Of a stretch of DNA of 64,000 nt, positions 22,993 to 32,282 are shown one piece after another (position 1 is the first letter of the stretch; every line of letters begins with the position of its first letter). The stretch comes from JALHOM01 sp964615775 (GTDB lineage Bacteria; Patescibacteriota; Saccharimonadia; Saccharimonadales; 2-12-FULL-41-12), in NCBI GenBank assembly GCA_964615775.1, contig CAZTQB010000004.1, forward strand, positions 1 through 64,000, in the 5' to 3' direction. The translations under genes and the position numbers were made by a program. The notes beneath the pieces are model-generated. The model was not told the origin of the DNA. It searched no databases and was given only the letters and a program-made list of their open reading frames with translations.

Positions 22993-23544
22993 ATGAGTAT
23001 GGCAAATATTAATAAGGATAAATTACCAACTAAATTACTATGGGTTGATTTGGAAATGACCGGGCTGAGTCCACAAAAGGACAAAATTATAGAAGTGGCC
23101 TGCGAGGTGACGGATTTTGAATACAAAACACTAGCCAGTTATGAGGCAGTGATTAAACACACTAATGAAGTTATAGATAATATGAACCCTTGGAGTCAAA
23201 CTCAACACCAGAAAAGTGGCTTGATTGACAGAATAAAGTCCGAGGGCCGCGAAGAGAAAGAAGTTATTCACGAGCTAGTTGGGTTTATAAAAGCTCAATT
23301 TGGTAGCGAACCAGCAGTGCTGGCAGGTAATTCCATCCATAACGATCGAGGATTTATTACAGTCCATTGGCCGGAGGTAGAGGCGTTGCTACACTACCGC
23401 ATGCTAGATGTGTCAAGCTGGAAAATAGTCATGCAAGCCAGAGGTATAGAATTTGCCAAAAAAGAAGTTCACAGAGCCTTTGATGACATTCAGGCCTCGA
23501 TAGCAGAACTACAATATTACCTGCATGCCTTAAAAAGCCTCTAA
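22993..23544 (+). CDS. orn: Oligoribonuclease
   Basis: A 183-residue DEDDh 3'-5' exoribonuclease that degrades RNA dinucleotides and short oligos to mononucleotides. Exo I is 'LLWVDLEMTGL' with DxE; Exo II is 'AGNSIHNDRGFI' with Asp; Exo III is 'HRAFDDIQASI' with His and Asp. Length is normal (about 180). ATG 22993 lies 7 nt after TATACT and there is no Shine-Dalgarno sequence; an in-frame ATG follows at residue 3. It is separated from the next gene by 46 bp containing that gene's own -10. Confidence 0.95.
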   Translation: MSMANINKDKLPTKLLWVDLEMTGLSPQKDKIIEVACEVTDFEYKTLASYEAVIKHTNEVIDNMNPWSQTQHQKSGLIDRIKSEGREEKEVIHELVGFIKAQFGSEPAVLAGNSIHNDRGFITVHWPEVEALLHYRMLDVSSWKIVMQARGIEFAKKEVHRAFDDIQASIAELQYYLHALKSL

Positions 23545-23590
23545 TCTTAAGACTTCTGCAGAGTACTGGCCTTATGCTAAACTGTTAATT

Positions 23591-23923
23591 ATGAAACACA
23601 CCGAGGTTGAAGACTATATTTTGAGTATGCCAGCTGCATGGCTAGATTATCCTTTTGGTGAAGGGGTGGCAGTCTATAAAACTACTGATAATAAGATGTT
23701 TGCACTTATAGGCGAAAAGTCTGATCCTTTGCAGCTTAGTCTCAAATGCGACCCTAAGCTAGCCGAGGTTTTAAGAGAAAAGTATGAGTCAGTAATGCCG
23801 GGTTATCATCTCAATAAAAAACACTGGAATACACTAATTTTATCTGGCCAGTTAACTGGCGAAGAAGTTAAGGATTTGATTAGGCATAGTTATGAGCTAG
23901 TTACTGGTGGCCTGAAGGACTGA
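23591..23923 (+). CDS. MmcQ/YjbR family DNA-binding-like protein
   Basis: A 110-residue protein of the MmcQ/YjbR (CyaY-like fold) family. Diagnostic blocks are 'AWLDYPFGEGVAVYK', 'MFALIGE', 'LSLKCDPKLAEVLREKY' and 'PGYHLNKKHWNTLIL'. The biochemical role is unknown although the family is annotated as DNA-binding. Extended -10 TATGC-TAAACT (23578-23583) ends 7 nt before the ATG, indicating a leaderless transcript. Its 3' end overlaps the 3' end of the convergent minus-strand gene by 27 bp. Confidence 0.9.
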   Translation: MKHTEVEDYILSMPAAWLDYPFGEGVAVYKTTDNKMFALIGEKSDPLQLSLKCDPKLAEVLREKYESVMPGYHLNKKHWNTLILSGQLTGEEVKDLIRHSYELVTGGLKD

Positions 23924-24544
23924 TACTTGCTTGTAGGCTTTTTCTAGTACCTTAAAGTCATTGCCGGCAGATCCGTTGGACGAGGATTTTACTTCAATCT
24001 GGTAGTCTTCTAAGTTTTTATTGATTAAGTTGAGTAAAGTTTCGTCATAGCGGCCACTTTTTTCTGCACTGGCTAGTAGTTGGTCGGATTCTTTATTTCG
24101 ACTTGATGATAATTGCTTAGATAGATCTTTACCCTTGATACCGCGTTTTTCTAGTCGGCCCATCAGTTCTTTTTGGGAAGTTTCTAAGGCTAATTTGGTA
24201 GTTAGGGCATAGGCTTTTGTGTCAAAATTTTTTGCCTTGGTGTCGGCTAAACCGCTAAGACGGATGATTTCAGTTTGTTTTTTGGCTAGCTCAACATAGC
24301 TTTGGCTTCGATTTTTGTCGTCGCTACTTAATATTTTGATAAAAACAGAGATTATAACTATTAGTAACACCACCACAACGCCCAGTAAAATGAATTTACT
24401 GGCTTTACCATTTGGCAGTGGTAATTTGCGTGCTGGTTGATTGGAATTATCGGTGATAAACGAATATGGATTTGAGTTTTCAGGTGTAGCTGGGGAGCTA
24501 TTGCTAACTGGCGGGCTTGGGTTATTTTGATTGTTTGGATACAT
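23897..24544 (-). CDS. Single-pass membrane protein of unknown function, 215 aa
   Basis: The N-terminal 45 residues are Asn/Pro/Ser-rich and probably cytoplasmic and disordered. One membrane helix follows (about 49-70, 'FILLGVVVVLLIVIISVFI'), then an external helical domain rich in Lys, Leu and Ser. I do not recognise a family. The ATG lies 6 nt after TAAAAT (24556-24551 on the minus strand) with no clear Shine-Dalgarno sequence. It diverges from dnaG across about 77 bp. Confidence 0.7.
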   Translation of the reverse strand: MYPNNQNNPSPPVSNSSPATPENSNPYSFITDNSNQPARKLPLPNGKASKFILLGVVVVLLIVIISVFIKILSSDDKNRSQSYVELAKKQTEIIRLSGLADTKAKNFDTKAYALTTKLALETSQKELMGRLEKRGIKGKDLSKQLSSSRNKESDQLLASAEKSGRYDETLLNLINKNLEDYQIEVKSSSNGSAGNDFKVLEKAYKQVSVLQATSN

Positions 24545-24621
24545 AACCTTATTTTACAACAGATCTGGGTGTTTCGGCCATAGATTAGGTGATATCTACC
24601 GCTAACCTCTATAATAAATGT

Positions 24622-26367
24622 ATGGATGCGGTCAGTGAGGTCAAAGCTCGACTAAATATTGAAGATGTGATTGCTGAATATGTTAGCTTAAAGCGGGCTG
24701 GTAAAAATTACAAAGGCCTTAGTCCATTTACGTCGGAGAAAACACCAAGTTTTGTGGTTAGTCCTGATAAGCAAATATGGCATGATTTTAGCTCTGGTAG
24801 GGGTGGCGATATGTTTAGCTTTGTTCAAGAAGTTGAAGGTTTAGACTTTAGAGCAACTTTAGAGCTATTGGCTCGCAAAGCCGGAGTTGACCTTGATAAG
24901 TACCAGAAATCTCCTGGTAATCGCATCGACAAAGACCGACTTTATGAAATTTTAGAAAAAACTACTAAATTTTACCAGGCTAACTTACTGGCTAATCGAC
25001 AAGCTCTGAACTACATAGTCAGAAAACGTGGTTTTAACAAGCAAACTTTGATTGACTTTAGACTGGGATATAGTCCAAATAATGGTGCCGCTTTGGTAAA
25101 ATTTTTGACCAAAGAAGACTATTCTATAAAAGAGATCAGCATGGCTGGTTTGACGAGCCAAAGACGAGTTGGGCTAGGAGACATGTTCAGAGGGCGGATT
25201 ATGATACCGCTTGCTGATCAGTTTGGCAAAACTATTGGTTTCACGGCCAGAATTTTGGAAGATAACCCTAATGCACCGAAGTATATCAATACACCGTCGA
25301 CTCCTCTGTACGATAAGTCAAGGCATGTTTATGGGCTACACTTAGCAAAGAAGGCCATTCAAGCCTCGAAATTTAGTGTGCTTGCTGAAGGTAATTTAGA
25401 TGTAATAAGCTCACATCAGGCTGGAGTTAAAAATGTGGTGGCGACGGCTGGCACTGCTTTAACACTGGCTCAGCTTAAAACACTCGGGCGATTTTCGCCT
25501 GATGTACGCTTAGCATTTGATGAGGACAGAGCTGGTATAGCTGCTAGCGAAAGAGCAATTCCACTTGCTTCACAGGCTAACGTGCGGCTGAGTGTAGTGA
25601 CAATCCCAAATGGTAAAGATCCTGATGAGTTAATTCGTCAAGATGCTCAACTTTGGCAAGAAGTAATCGAGAAGTCAGAATACGCTATTGATTGGCTATT
25701 TAATCAACATCTTAAAACGATCGATACTGATTCAATTGAGGGTAAAAAACAATTAGCAACGACGGTCTTACCTGTACTGAGTGGCTTATCGAGCCAGATT
25801 GAGAAAGACCATTACATCTCTAGGTTAGCCGATCTGTTAAAAGTTGATAAAAGCTCAGTTATCTCTGAGCTGAGTGGAATGAAAGCGACTGAACCTGCTA
25901 GACGCCTAAAACAGGTTAAACCGATAAGAAACAATGACACAAATCAACAAGAACAGATTAAGGTGGGCGATAGATTACTGACAATTCTGCTGATGATACC
26001 AAAAACTCGACAAATTTTACCAAAATTAGAGGAAAAGATGTTTGTGAGTGATAATGCTAGGCGGCTCCTCTTGTTTATAAAGTCTAATCCAGAGTTTAAC
26101 GGTGACGTGAAAAATGCTAGAGACTTGAAAGTATTGAGTGAATATGTAAAAATTATTATATTACAATTTGAGGAACTATACGCCAAAGTCGACCCGTTAG
26201 ATCTCCAAGATGAAATTGATCGACTATTTTCAAGGCTAGTTGAACTTTACGTAAAAGATCAAAAACACCAAATTATCGAAAAAATGAATAATGCCAAAGA
26301 GTCTGAGATGAATCAGTATCTCACAGAGGTGAAAAACCTTGATCAGCTCTTGAGCAGTCTTAAATAA
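24622..26367 (+). CDS. dnaG: DNA primase DnaG lacking zinc ligands
   Basis: About 581 residues from ATG 24622. Primase makes RNA primers at the replication fork. The TOPRIM core is intact: 'AEGNLDVISSH' (about 256) and 'AFDEDRAGIAAS' (about 297). The N-terminal CHC2 module keeps its shape ('SPFTSEKTPSFVVSPDKQ', 'WHDFSSGRGGDMFSF'), but every expected zinc ligand is replaced: CPFH reads SPFT and CFGC reads DFSS. I start at ATG 24622, because the protein then begins like other DnaG proteins and TATAAT (24610-24615) ends 6 nt before it; a GTG at 24589 would add 11 residues. It is followed 10 nt later by sigA. Confidence 0.93.
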   Translation: MDAVSEVKARLNIEDVIAEYVSLKRAGKNYKGLSPFTSEKTPSFVVSPDKQIWHDFSSGRGGDMFSFVQEVEGLDFRATLELLARKAGVDLDKYQKSPGNRIDKDRLYEILEKTTKFYQANLLANRQALNYIVRKRGFNKQTLIDFRLGYSPNNGAALVKFLTKEDYSIKEISMAGLTSQRRVGLGDMFRGRIMIPLADQFGKTIGFTARILEDNPNAPKYINTPSTPLYDKSRHVYGLHLAKKAIQASKFSVLAEGNLDVISSHQAGVKNVVATAGTALTLAQLKTLGRFSPDVRLAFDEDRAGIAASERAIPLASQANVRLSVVTIPNGKDPDELIRQDAQLWQEVIEKSEYAIDWLFNQHLKTIDTDSIEGKKQLATTVLPVLSGLSSQIEKDHYISRLADLLKVDKSSVISELSGMKATEPARRLKQVKPIRNNDTNQQEQIKVGDRLLTILLMIPKTRQILPKLEEKMFVSDNARRLLLFIKSNPEFNGDVKNARDLKVLSEYVKIIILQFEELYAKVDPLDLQDEIDRLFSRLVELYVKDQKHQIIEKMNNAKESEMNQYLTEVKNLDQLLSSLK

Positions 26368-26377
26368 GGAGTAATGA

Positions 26378-27505
26378 ATGCCTAAAAAATCAGTAGAAAA
26401 GACGATTGATATTTCAATTGAGACAGTCAAGCAATTAGTTGAATCAGCCAAAAAGGCTGGTCGCATTGACCAAGACGAGATTCAGAAAACTATCCCTGAT
26501 TCTCCAAAAAACTCGAAATTATTAGATGAGCTGTACAAGCAGCTCAGTGAAGAAAAAATAGTTGTTACTACGACAGATGAGGAAGAACCTAGCTCGACCG
26601 TTGAATTTACTGATGAGTGGACCGACGAAGAAGACGAAGAGGTGGTTTTGAATGATAAAGACTATATGGACGATATTGCTGATGATTCAGTGCGTCTTTA
26701 CTTGCGTGAAATAGGAAAAATTCCTTTGCTTAAGACCGATGAGGAGTTAGAGCTTGCTCACCGAGTAGTGGCAGGTGATAAAGATGCTAAGGATAAGATG
26801 GCTGAAGCTAACATGCGTTTAGTGGTATCGATTGCTAAACGCTATGTCGGGCGTGGACTTGATTTACTAGATCTAATCCAAGAGGGTAATACAGGGCTAC
26901 TTCGGGCAGTTGAGAAATTTGATCCGGATAAAGGTTTTAAATTCTCTACTTATGCTACCTGGTGGATTCGTCAGGCGATAACTAGGGCAATAGCTGACCA
27001 GGCTAGAGTGATTAGGATTCCGGTGCATATGTTTGAAACTATTAACAAGCTGCTTCGGACTCAACGTCGCTTAACCCAGGAGTTAAACCGTGAACCGACC
27101 AATGAAGAGATAGCAAAAGCTATGGAAATGGAAGTCGATAAAGTTGAACATATTATGAAAATCAAACAAGATATTCATTCGCTCGACGCTTCTGTTCGTG
27201 ATGATGAAGAAGATAGTGTGTTGGGTGATTTTATCGAGGACGAAGACACAATTAGCCCAGAAGAATCGGCCACCAACCAGTTACTTAAAGAGCAAGTTAA
27301 AGATATGCTTGGAGGTTTGTCTGACCGTGAACAAAAGATTTTGAAACTACGATTTGGCCTAGAAGATGGTAAAAACCATACTTTAGAAGAAGTCGGTCAA
27401 GAATTTAGCGTTACTCGTGAACGAATTCGTCAGATTGAAGCCAAGGCACTGGCCAAACTGCGTAAACACAAAGATGCTCGCAAACTCCACGACTACATCA
27501 AGTAA
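26378..27505 (+). CDS. rpoD: Primary RNA polymerase sigma factor (RpoD/SigA)
   Basis: A 375-residue sigma-70 group 1 factor. The order is a region 1.1-like helical segment (1-70), an acidic linker, region 1.2 'DDSVRLYLREIGKIPLL', region 2 with 'FKFSTYATWWIRQAITRA', region 3 'RIPVHMFETINKLLR', and region 4 with the HTH 'HTLEEVGQEFSVTRERIRQI'. It sets promoter recognition, and the TTGACA/TATAAT-like boxes across the window fit it. AAGGAGT lies just before the ATG. Its place directly after dnaG matches the classical macromolecular-synthesis operon, minus rpsU. Confidence 0.97.
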   Translation: MPKKSVEKTIDISIETVKQLVESAKKAGRIDQDEIQKTIPDSPKNSKLLDELYKQLSEEKIVVTTTDEEEPSSTVEFTDEWTDEEDEEVVLNDKDYMDDIADDSVRLYLREIGKIPLLKTDEELELAHRVVAGDKDAKDKMAEANMRLVVSIAKRYVGRGLDLLDLIQEGNTGLLRAVEKFDPDKGFKFSTYATWWIRQAITRAIADQARVIRIPVHMFETINKLLRTQRRLTQELNREPTNEEIAKAMEMEVDKVEHIMKIKQDIHSLDASVRDDEEDSVLGDFIEDEDTISPEESATNQLLKEQVKDMLGGLSDREQKILKLRFGLEDGKNHTLEEVGQEFSVTRERIRQIEAKALAKLRKHKDARKLHDYIK

Positions 27506-27523
27506 ATTTGATATCATATAACT

Positions 27524-28111
27524 ATGATAATTGGGTTAGCAGGTACACTTAATGCCGGTAAAGATAGCTTAGGTAATTTATTAGCTAAGCAGTACGGTTT
27601 TTTGCATATCTCTACCTCTGACATGATTCGCGAGATGAAACGTCGTGAATATGGTGATGGTGCGGAGTCTTTATTGGTTCGCAACGACCCGTATATTAAT
27701 AAGTTGAGAGATGAACGCGGACCTGGGTTTTTAGTTGATGCCGTTTATGCTGATTGGCAAGCTGATAAAAAAAGATACCCAAAAGGCTGTATTGCTAGTG
27801 CAATTCGGGCAATTGGTGAGGCCGAGACAATCCATAGGTTGGGCGGCAAGATAGTTTTTGTCGATGCTGATCCCAATATTCGTTACCAGAGGTCAATTGC
27901 ACGTATGCGTGACGAAGGTGATAATAAAACTTTTGACGAGTTTATGGCGGCGGAGCGGAGCGAGGTTGACGCTAATCCAAGCGATAAATCTGTTCAAAAT
28001 TTGACTGCCATGAAACAGATGTCTGATGTGATTATCGATAATAATTTTGGCAATGTAGAAGATTTTTTGGTTGCGGCGGAACGTACGCTTAAATCTGCCG
28101 GTATTTTATAG
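27524..28111 (+). CDS. P-loop kinase-like protein (dephospho-CoA kinase/NMP-kinase fold)
   Basis: A 195-residue P-loop NTPase. Walker A is 'GLAGTLNAGKDSLG' at the N-terminus, followed by 'FLHISTSDMIREMKRR', the layout of nucleotide kinases, a lid-like region with 'RYQRSIARMRDEGD' and a C-terminal 'DVIIDNNFGNVEDF'. It resembles archaeal UPF0200/dephospho-CoA-kinase-like proteins more than classical CoaE. Substrate unknown. TATCAT ends 6 nt before the ATG. It is followed 5 nt later by the polyprenyl synthase gene. Confidence 0.75.
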   Translation: MIIGLAGTLNAGKDSLGNLLAKQYGFLHISTSDMIREMKRREYGDGAESLLVRNDPYINKLRDERGPGFLVDAVYADWQADKKRYPKGCIASAIRAIGEAETIHRLGGKIVFVDADPNIRYQRSIARMRDEGDNKTFDEFMAAERSEVDANPSDKSVQNLTAMKQMSDVIIDNNFGNVEDFLVAAERTLKSAGIL

Positions 28112-28116
28112 TACTT

Positions 28117-29184
28117 ATGGCACATGCTTCTTTAACCGAGTACAAAAATAGAGTTGATTTGGCAATTGAGTCTTACTGTCGTGAACTTTTAGCTACTACC
28201 AAGCAAAATTTTGGTTCAGAGGCTAAGTTGGTGGCTAGCGAATTTTGCAAATTTCTAGCAAGAGGCGGTAAACGTATAAGGGGTAGTTTGGTGATTTTTA
28301 GCTATCAGGCTAGCGGCGGTAAAGATAACCAGGCTATTAATCAGGTGGCTCTCGCAGTTGAGTTGATGCACGCCTATATTTTGGCAATCGATGACATTCA
28401 AGATAAAAGCGAACTACGACGTGGTGAGCTAACTCTACATAAAAAGTTTGAACACATTGCCAAAAATAGAGAAATAAACGATTCTCAACAGTTTGGGCTG
28501 TCACTAGCATTAAATGCTGCTTTGGTTGGATCGCATGAGGCAAATCGAATTATGCTTGAACAAGATTTTATTCCGAAAGACCTATTACTTGCAGTAAAAG
28601 AGTTAAATTCTGTCATGGTATCAACTTCACATGGCCAAACATTAGATATTATTAATCAAAGTACCAATGAGCCTGTGTCTGAAGAAGATGTAAGTACGGT
28701 TCATGAGTTAAAAACTGCTCATTATACAATTTATTGCCCACTTGTTATCGGCATGATTTTGGCTGGTAAGGCTGATCAAGCAAAGCTTTTGAGTAACTTT
28801 GCACTACATCTTGGCAAGTTGTTCCAAATAACAGATGACATTATAGGAGTATTTGGCTCTAAGCAGACTGGCAAAAACAATTTAGATGATATCAAGGAAG
28901 GTAAGGCAACTCTTCTCAGTACCTATACTATTAACAACCTAGCAAATGGCCAAAAAAATCGTTTTTTGGAGTTATTAGGCAAACCTAATATCACACAGGA
29001 AGAATTTATAGAAGCTCGTGATCTAATCCAGCAAAGCGGTTCTTTGGAATACTCTAGGCAGCTTGCCAAAAAAGAGCATGATGAAGCTATAAAATCTCTT
29101 CATGAACTAAAAGTTATCTGGTCCAAGGATGACATTGATTTTCTGATTGCATTAACCGGCCAAATTCTCTCTCGCCAAGCCTAA
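28117..29184 (+). CDS. Polyprenyl (geranylgeranyl-type) diphosphate synthase
   Basis: A 355-residue trans-isoprenyl diphosphate synthase. 'GGKRIRGSLVI' binds the substrate diphosphate, the first Asp-rich motif is 'AIDDIQDKSELRRG', and the second is 'ITDDIIGVFG', the DDxxG form seen in geranylgeranyl synthases that read DD(I/L)xGVFG. 'KEGKATLLSTYT' follows as expected. It probably makes a C20 or longer chain for lipid carriers or membrane lipids; product length cannot be told. It is translationally close to the upstream kinase-like gene. Confidence 0.9.
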   Translation: MAHASLTEYKNRVDLAIESYCRELLATTKQNFGSEAKLVASEFCKFLARGGKRIRGSLVIFSYQASGGKDNQAINQVALAVELMHAYILAIDDIQDKSELRRGELTLHKKFEHIAKNREINDSQQFGLSLALNAALVGSHEANRIMLEQDFIPKDLLLAVKELNSVMVSTSHGQTLDIINQSTNEPVSEEDVSTVHELKTAHYTIYCPLVIGMILAGKADQAKLLSNFALHLGKLFQITDDIIGVFGSKQTGKNNLDDIKEGKATLLSTYTINNLANGQKNRFLELLGKPNITQEEFIEARDLIQQSGSLEYSRQLAKKEHDEAIKSLHELKVIWSKDDIDFLIALTGQILSRQA

Positions 29185-29313
29185 CCTTAAAGTCAATCTG
29201 CTTTGGCAAACTTAGGTAAGTTTTTGTAGTAGGGATCCTTTCTTTATATTTTTAAATATTTACTAACTCAGAATCTTTATATGTAGCTTCTATTAGGTGT
29301 TATAATCTGGCTT

Positions 29314-31953
29314 ATGAAGCGGCTAGTGGTGATTGATGGCAAAAGTGTATTTTATCGTGGCTATTATGCCATGTCTGGCCTTAGTACTAAAGACGGTATA
29401 CCAACTGGTGGAGTTTATGGTTTTGCGGTCATGGCTCTAGAAGTAATAAAGCGTCTTAGGCCAGACTATGTCTGTGTGGCTTGGGATAAGCCAAAGACCA
29501 ATATACGTAAACGTCTAGCAATTTACGCCGATTATAAGGCCGGTCGGAAACCAGCACCTGATGATTTTTATGCTCAGATACCCCTGTTGCATGAACTTCT
29601 AGATGCTTTTAGTTGGCCACTCTATGAATGTGACGACTATGAGGCTGATGATATTATGGGAACTCTAGCACTCAAGGCTAGTGAACAAAATATTGAGACT
29701 ATTTTGGTTACTTCGGATCTGGATATGCTGCAGCTAGTAAACAGCAAGGTGAAGGTATATGCTCTAAAAAAAGGCTTAAGTAATATTGAAGAATACCACC
29801 CTGAAAGTTTCACGCTTAAGTACAGCATACGGCCAGATCAATTCGTAGACCTTAAGGCTTTAAAAGGTGATAGCTCTGATAATATTCCTGGTGTGCCGGG
29901 TATTGGCGAAAAAGGTGGTATAAAATTATTACAGGATTTTGAGACTCTTGATGGTATATATGAAAATATCGAGCTAATCAGTGGCTCGACCCATAAAAAG
30001 CTGGTTGATGGCAAAGATTCTGCCTATATGAGCAAGCGGTTAGCAGAAATTTGGCTAGATGCTCCTGTTGAGCTAGATCTTAAGGCAAAAGATGTTACGG
30101 ATTGTGATAGTAGCAAAGTTATGAACGTCTTAAAGAAGCTAGAGTTCCGTAGCCTAATGCGTCAACTGCCAGAGGTGATGAACGTGCAAATTGACGAGAC
30201 TTTGCCAACTGAAAAAAATTTTGATTTAAGTCTTGGCAAACTAGAATTAATAGATGCAGATGATAAACTGGCGAAATTAGCCACAAAAGACTGGCAAGAG
30301 CTGGTCATGTCTAGCTATGCTACTGGCAAAAATGGTAAAGGAGGTTTGTATTTGGTCATTGCTCCAAATATTAAGCAAAACTATGTTATTGATCTGCAGA
30401 AAATTTCAACCAAAAAACTGCAAAGTAAACTAAAAAGCACACTAGAAGATCTTGAAGTCAAAAAAATTGGCTATGACCTAAAATCAACAATAAAAGTTTT
30501 ATTTGAGCTAGGCATAAAAATTAAAAATATTGAACACGATGTGCATGTGGGAGCATTTTTATTAAATAGTGTTCGACGGGAACAGTCCTTGACGGACTTA
30601 GCCAGGACCGATCTTGGTTATGATGGGGGAGGACTAGATGGTTTATCGCCCGAGGAGTTTTTGGAGCGAAGTCCGCAAATTATGTCGGCAATTCGTGGAC
30701 TATATAATTTTCAGGCTGAGCAGATGAGCGAACTCACAGATATGATTACGTTAGCAGAGACAGTGGAGTTCCCGGTGATTCCAGTACTAGCAGACATGGA
30801 GTACAAAGGTATTAAACTAGAAGTGAATACTCTTAGAAAGCTTTCTAAACAGCTAGATGATGCCATTTCAGACCTTGAACAAACTATTTATGGATATGCT
30901 AATAGTGAGTTTAATATAGCCTCGCCGTCACAACTAGCGGATATATTGTATGGCAAGCTTAATTTGCCAACTAATTTTATAAAAAAAGGCAAAACCGGTT
31001 ATTCTACGGCTGCAAACGAGCTAGCGAAGTTGCGACATCTTCACCCTATAATTGACTGTATTAGTAATTTTAGAGAAGTTACTAAACTAAAAAATACCTA
31101 TGTAGATACTTTGCCAAGTATGGTTGATGAGAACTCGCGGATTCATACGACTTTCAATATGACAACGGCTCAAACTGGTCGCTTGAGTAGTCTTGATCCA
31201 AACTTACAAAACATACCAGTTCGGACAGAACTAGGTAATAAAGTTCGAGAGGCTTTTGTGGCCGATAAGGCCAATGTGTTGATTAGTGCCGATTATAGCC
31301 AGTTTGAACTAAGGTTGGCGGCGGTGTTGGCAGATGACCAAGATATGATTAATAATTTTAACGAAGATATTGATATTCATCGTCAAACTGCGGCTGAGAT
31401 TTTGCGGATTAAGCCAGAAGAGGTGACTAAACAACAGAGATACGAGGCAAAGGCTGTAAATTTTGGTATTCTGTATGGTCAAGGTCCGCACGGATTAGCC
31501 GAAGGTACGGGTATGAGTTTTCAGGATGCTAAGTTTTTTATTGATCGGTATTTTGAAGTCCGACCTAAGCTAAAGGACTATATCGCTAAGACTCGTAAAC
31601 AAGCAAGCGAACAAGGCTATGTCAAAACACTACTGGGTCGACGTCGGCCAACACCAGATGTCAGAAGTTCAAATTTTGTCTTACGCGAAGCGGCCTATCG
31701 GGCTGCTGTCAATATGCCAGTTCAGGGAACGGCTGCCGATCTAACCAAGTTAGCCATGGTAAAACTAGCCAAAAAACTAGATGACGATTGTCAAATGTTA
31801 CTACAGATCCATGACAGTATTCTGATAGAGTGTCCCAAAACTAAGGCTGAGGGTGTAAGCCAAATGCTTAAAGATATAATGGAAGGTGTCTACAGTTTGC
31901 CTGTAAAACTTAAAGTAGATGTTGCTACTGCTCAAAACTGGGGTGAATTTTAG
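29314..31953 (+). CDS. polA: DNA polymerase I
   Basis: An 879-residue family A polymerase for gap filling and Okazaki-fragment processing. Residues 1-290 are the 5'-3' exonuclease ('DDYEADDIMGTLA', 'LVTSDLDMLQLV', 'GDSSDNIPGVPGIGEKGG'). Residues about 300-480 occupy the place of the 3'-5' exonuclease, but I see no DxE (Exo I) motif, so proofreading is probably lost. The polymerase has motif A 'ADYSQFELRLAA' (about 658), motif B 'KAVNFGILYGQG' (about 712) and motif C 'QIHDSILIEC' (about 831), where HDS replaces HDE. TATAAT (29301-29306) ends 7 nt before the ATG. Confidence 0.97.
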   Translation: MKRLVVIDGKSVFYRGYYAMSGLSTKDGIPTGGVYGFAVMALEVIKRLRPDYVCVAWDKPKTNIRKRLAIYADYKAGRKPAPDDFYAQIPLLHELLDAFSWPLYECDDYEADDIMGTLALKASEQNIETILVTSDLDMLQLVNSKVKVYALKKGLSNIEEYHPESFTLKYSIRPDQFVDLKALKGDSSDNIPGVPGIGEKGGIKLLQDFETLDGIYENIELISGSTHKKLVDGKDSAYMSKRLAEIWLDAPVELDLKAKDVTDCDSSKVMNVLKKLEFRSLMRQLPEVMNVQIDETLPTEKNFDLSLGKLELIDADDKLAKLATKDWQELVMSSYATGKNGKGGLYLVIAPNIKQNYVIDLQKISTKKLQSKLKSTLEDLEVKKIGYDLKSTIKVLFELGIKIKNIEHDVHVGAFLLNSVRREQSLTDLARTDLGYDGGGLDGLSPEEFLERSPQIMSAIRGLYNFQAEQMSELTDMITLAETVEFPVIPVLADMEYKGIKLEVNTLRKLSKQLDDAISDLEQTIYGYANSEFNIASPSQLADILYGKLNLPTNFIKKGKTGYSTAANELAKLRHLHPIIDCISNFREVTKLKNTYVDTLPSMVDENSRIHTTFNMTTAQTGRLSSLDPNLQNIPVRTELGNKVREAFVADKANVLISADYSQFELRLAAVLADDQDMINNFNEDIDIHRQTAAEILRIKPEEVTKQQRYEAKAVNFGILYGQGPHGLAEGTGMSFQDAKFFIDRYFEVRPKLKDYIAKTRKQASEQGYVKTLLGRRRPTPDVRSSNFVLREAAYRAAVNMPVQGTAADLTKLAMVKLAKKLDDDCQMLLQIHDSILIECPKTKAEGVSQMLKDIMEGVYSLPVKLKVDVATAQNWGEF

Positions 31954-31976
31954 TAAATAAATCTAAAATTAAAATT

Positions 31977-32216
31977 TTATATAATTTTAATAATTATTTT
32001 GTGGGTATTACCAAAACTTCTTTGTAGTCTAAAAATCTGAAACCTTAGTGCATTTGCTGCTGATGCACCTTCTATATAAACAATAAAGTTTTGGCCGGTC
32101 ATTCTGACTTTTGGAGTTTGGTCGATATGTTCCTGTACAAATTTTTTAATTTTATTTATTTCTGGCGGCTCAGAAAATCGTGAGTTATTTAGTAAATCGC
32201 CCAAAGAGTCTGCCAT
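31977..32216 (-). CDS. Short DciA/DUF721-like protein
   Basis: A 79-residue protein resembling the core of DUF721/DciA, the loader of the DnaB helicase in bacteria without DnaC/DnaI. It has 'LGDLLNNS' at the start, 'PEINKIKKFVQEHI', then 'VRMTGQNFIVYIEGASAANALRF'-like strands and 'RLQRSFG....KIIIKI', the KH-like order of the family. Full DciA proteins are longer, so this is a minimal form. TATAAT (32228-32223 on the minus strand) ends 6 nt before the ATG. It lies next to polA in a replication-rich region. The assignment rests on pattern only. Confidence 0.6.
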   Translation of the reverse strand: MADSLGDLLNNSRFSEPPEINKIKKFVQEHIDQTPKVRMTGQNFIVYIEGASAANALRFQIFRLQRSFGNTHKIIIKII

Positions 32217-32244
32217 GTAGCTATTATAGCAATTGTGGCAATAC

Positions 32245-32273
32245 TTGATTTTATATAGGATATGTAGTATAAT
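32245..32273 (+). promoter_or_regulatory. Promoter of the 32283-32873 gene
   Basis: TTGATT (32245-32250), a 17-bp spacer and TATAAT (32268-32273), 9 nt before the ATG, giving a leader of about 2-3 nt. It overlaps the divergent -10 of the DciA-like gene region. Confidence 0.65.
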
Positions 32274-32282
32274 AGTAGTAAT

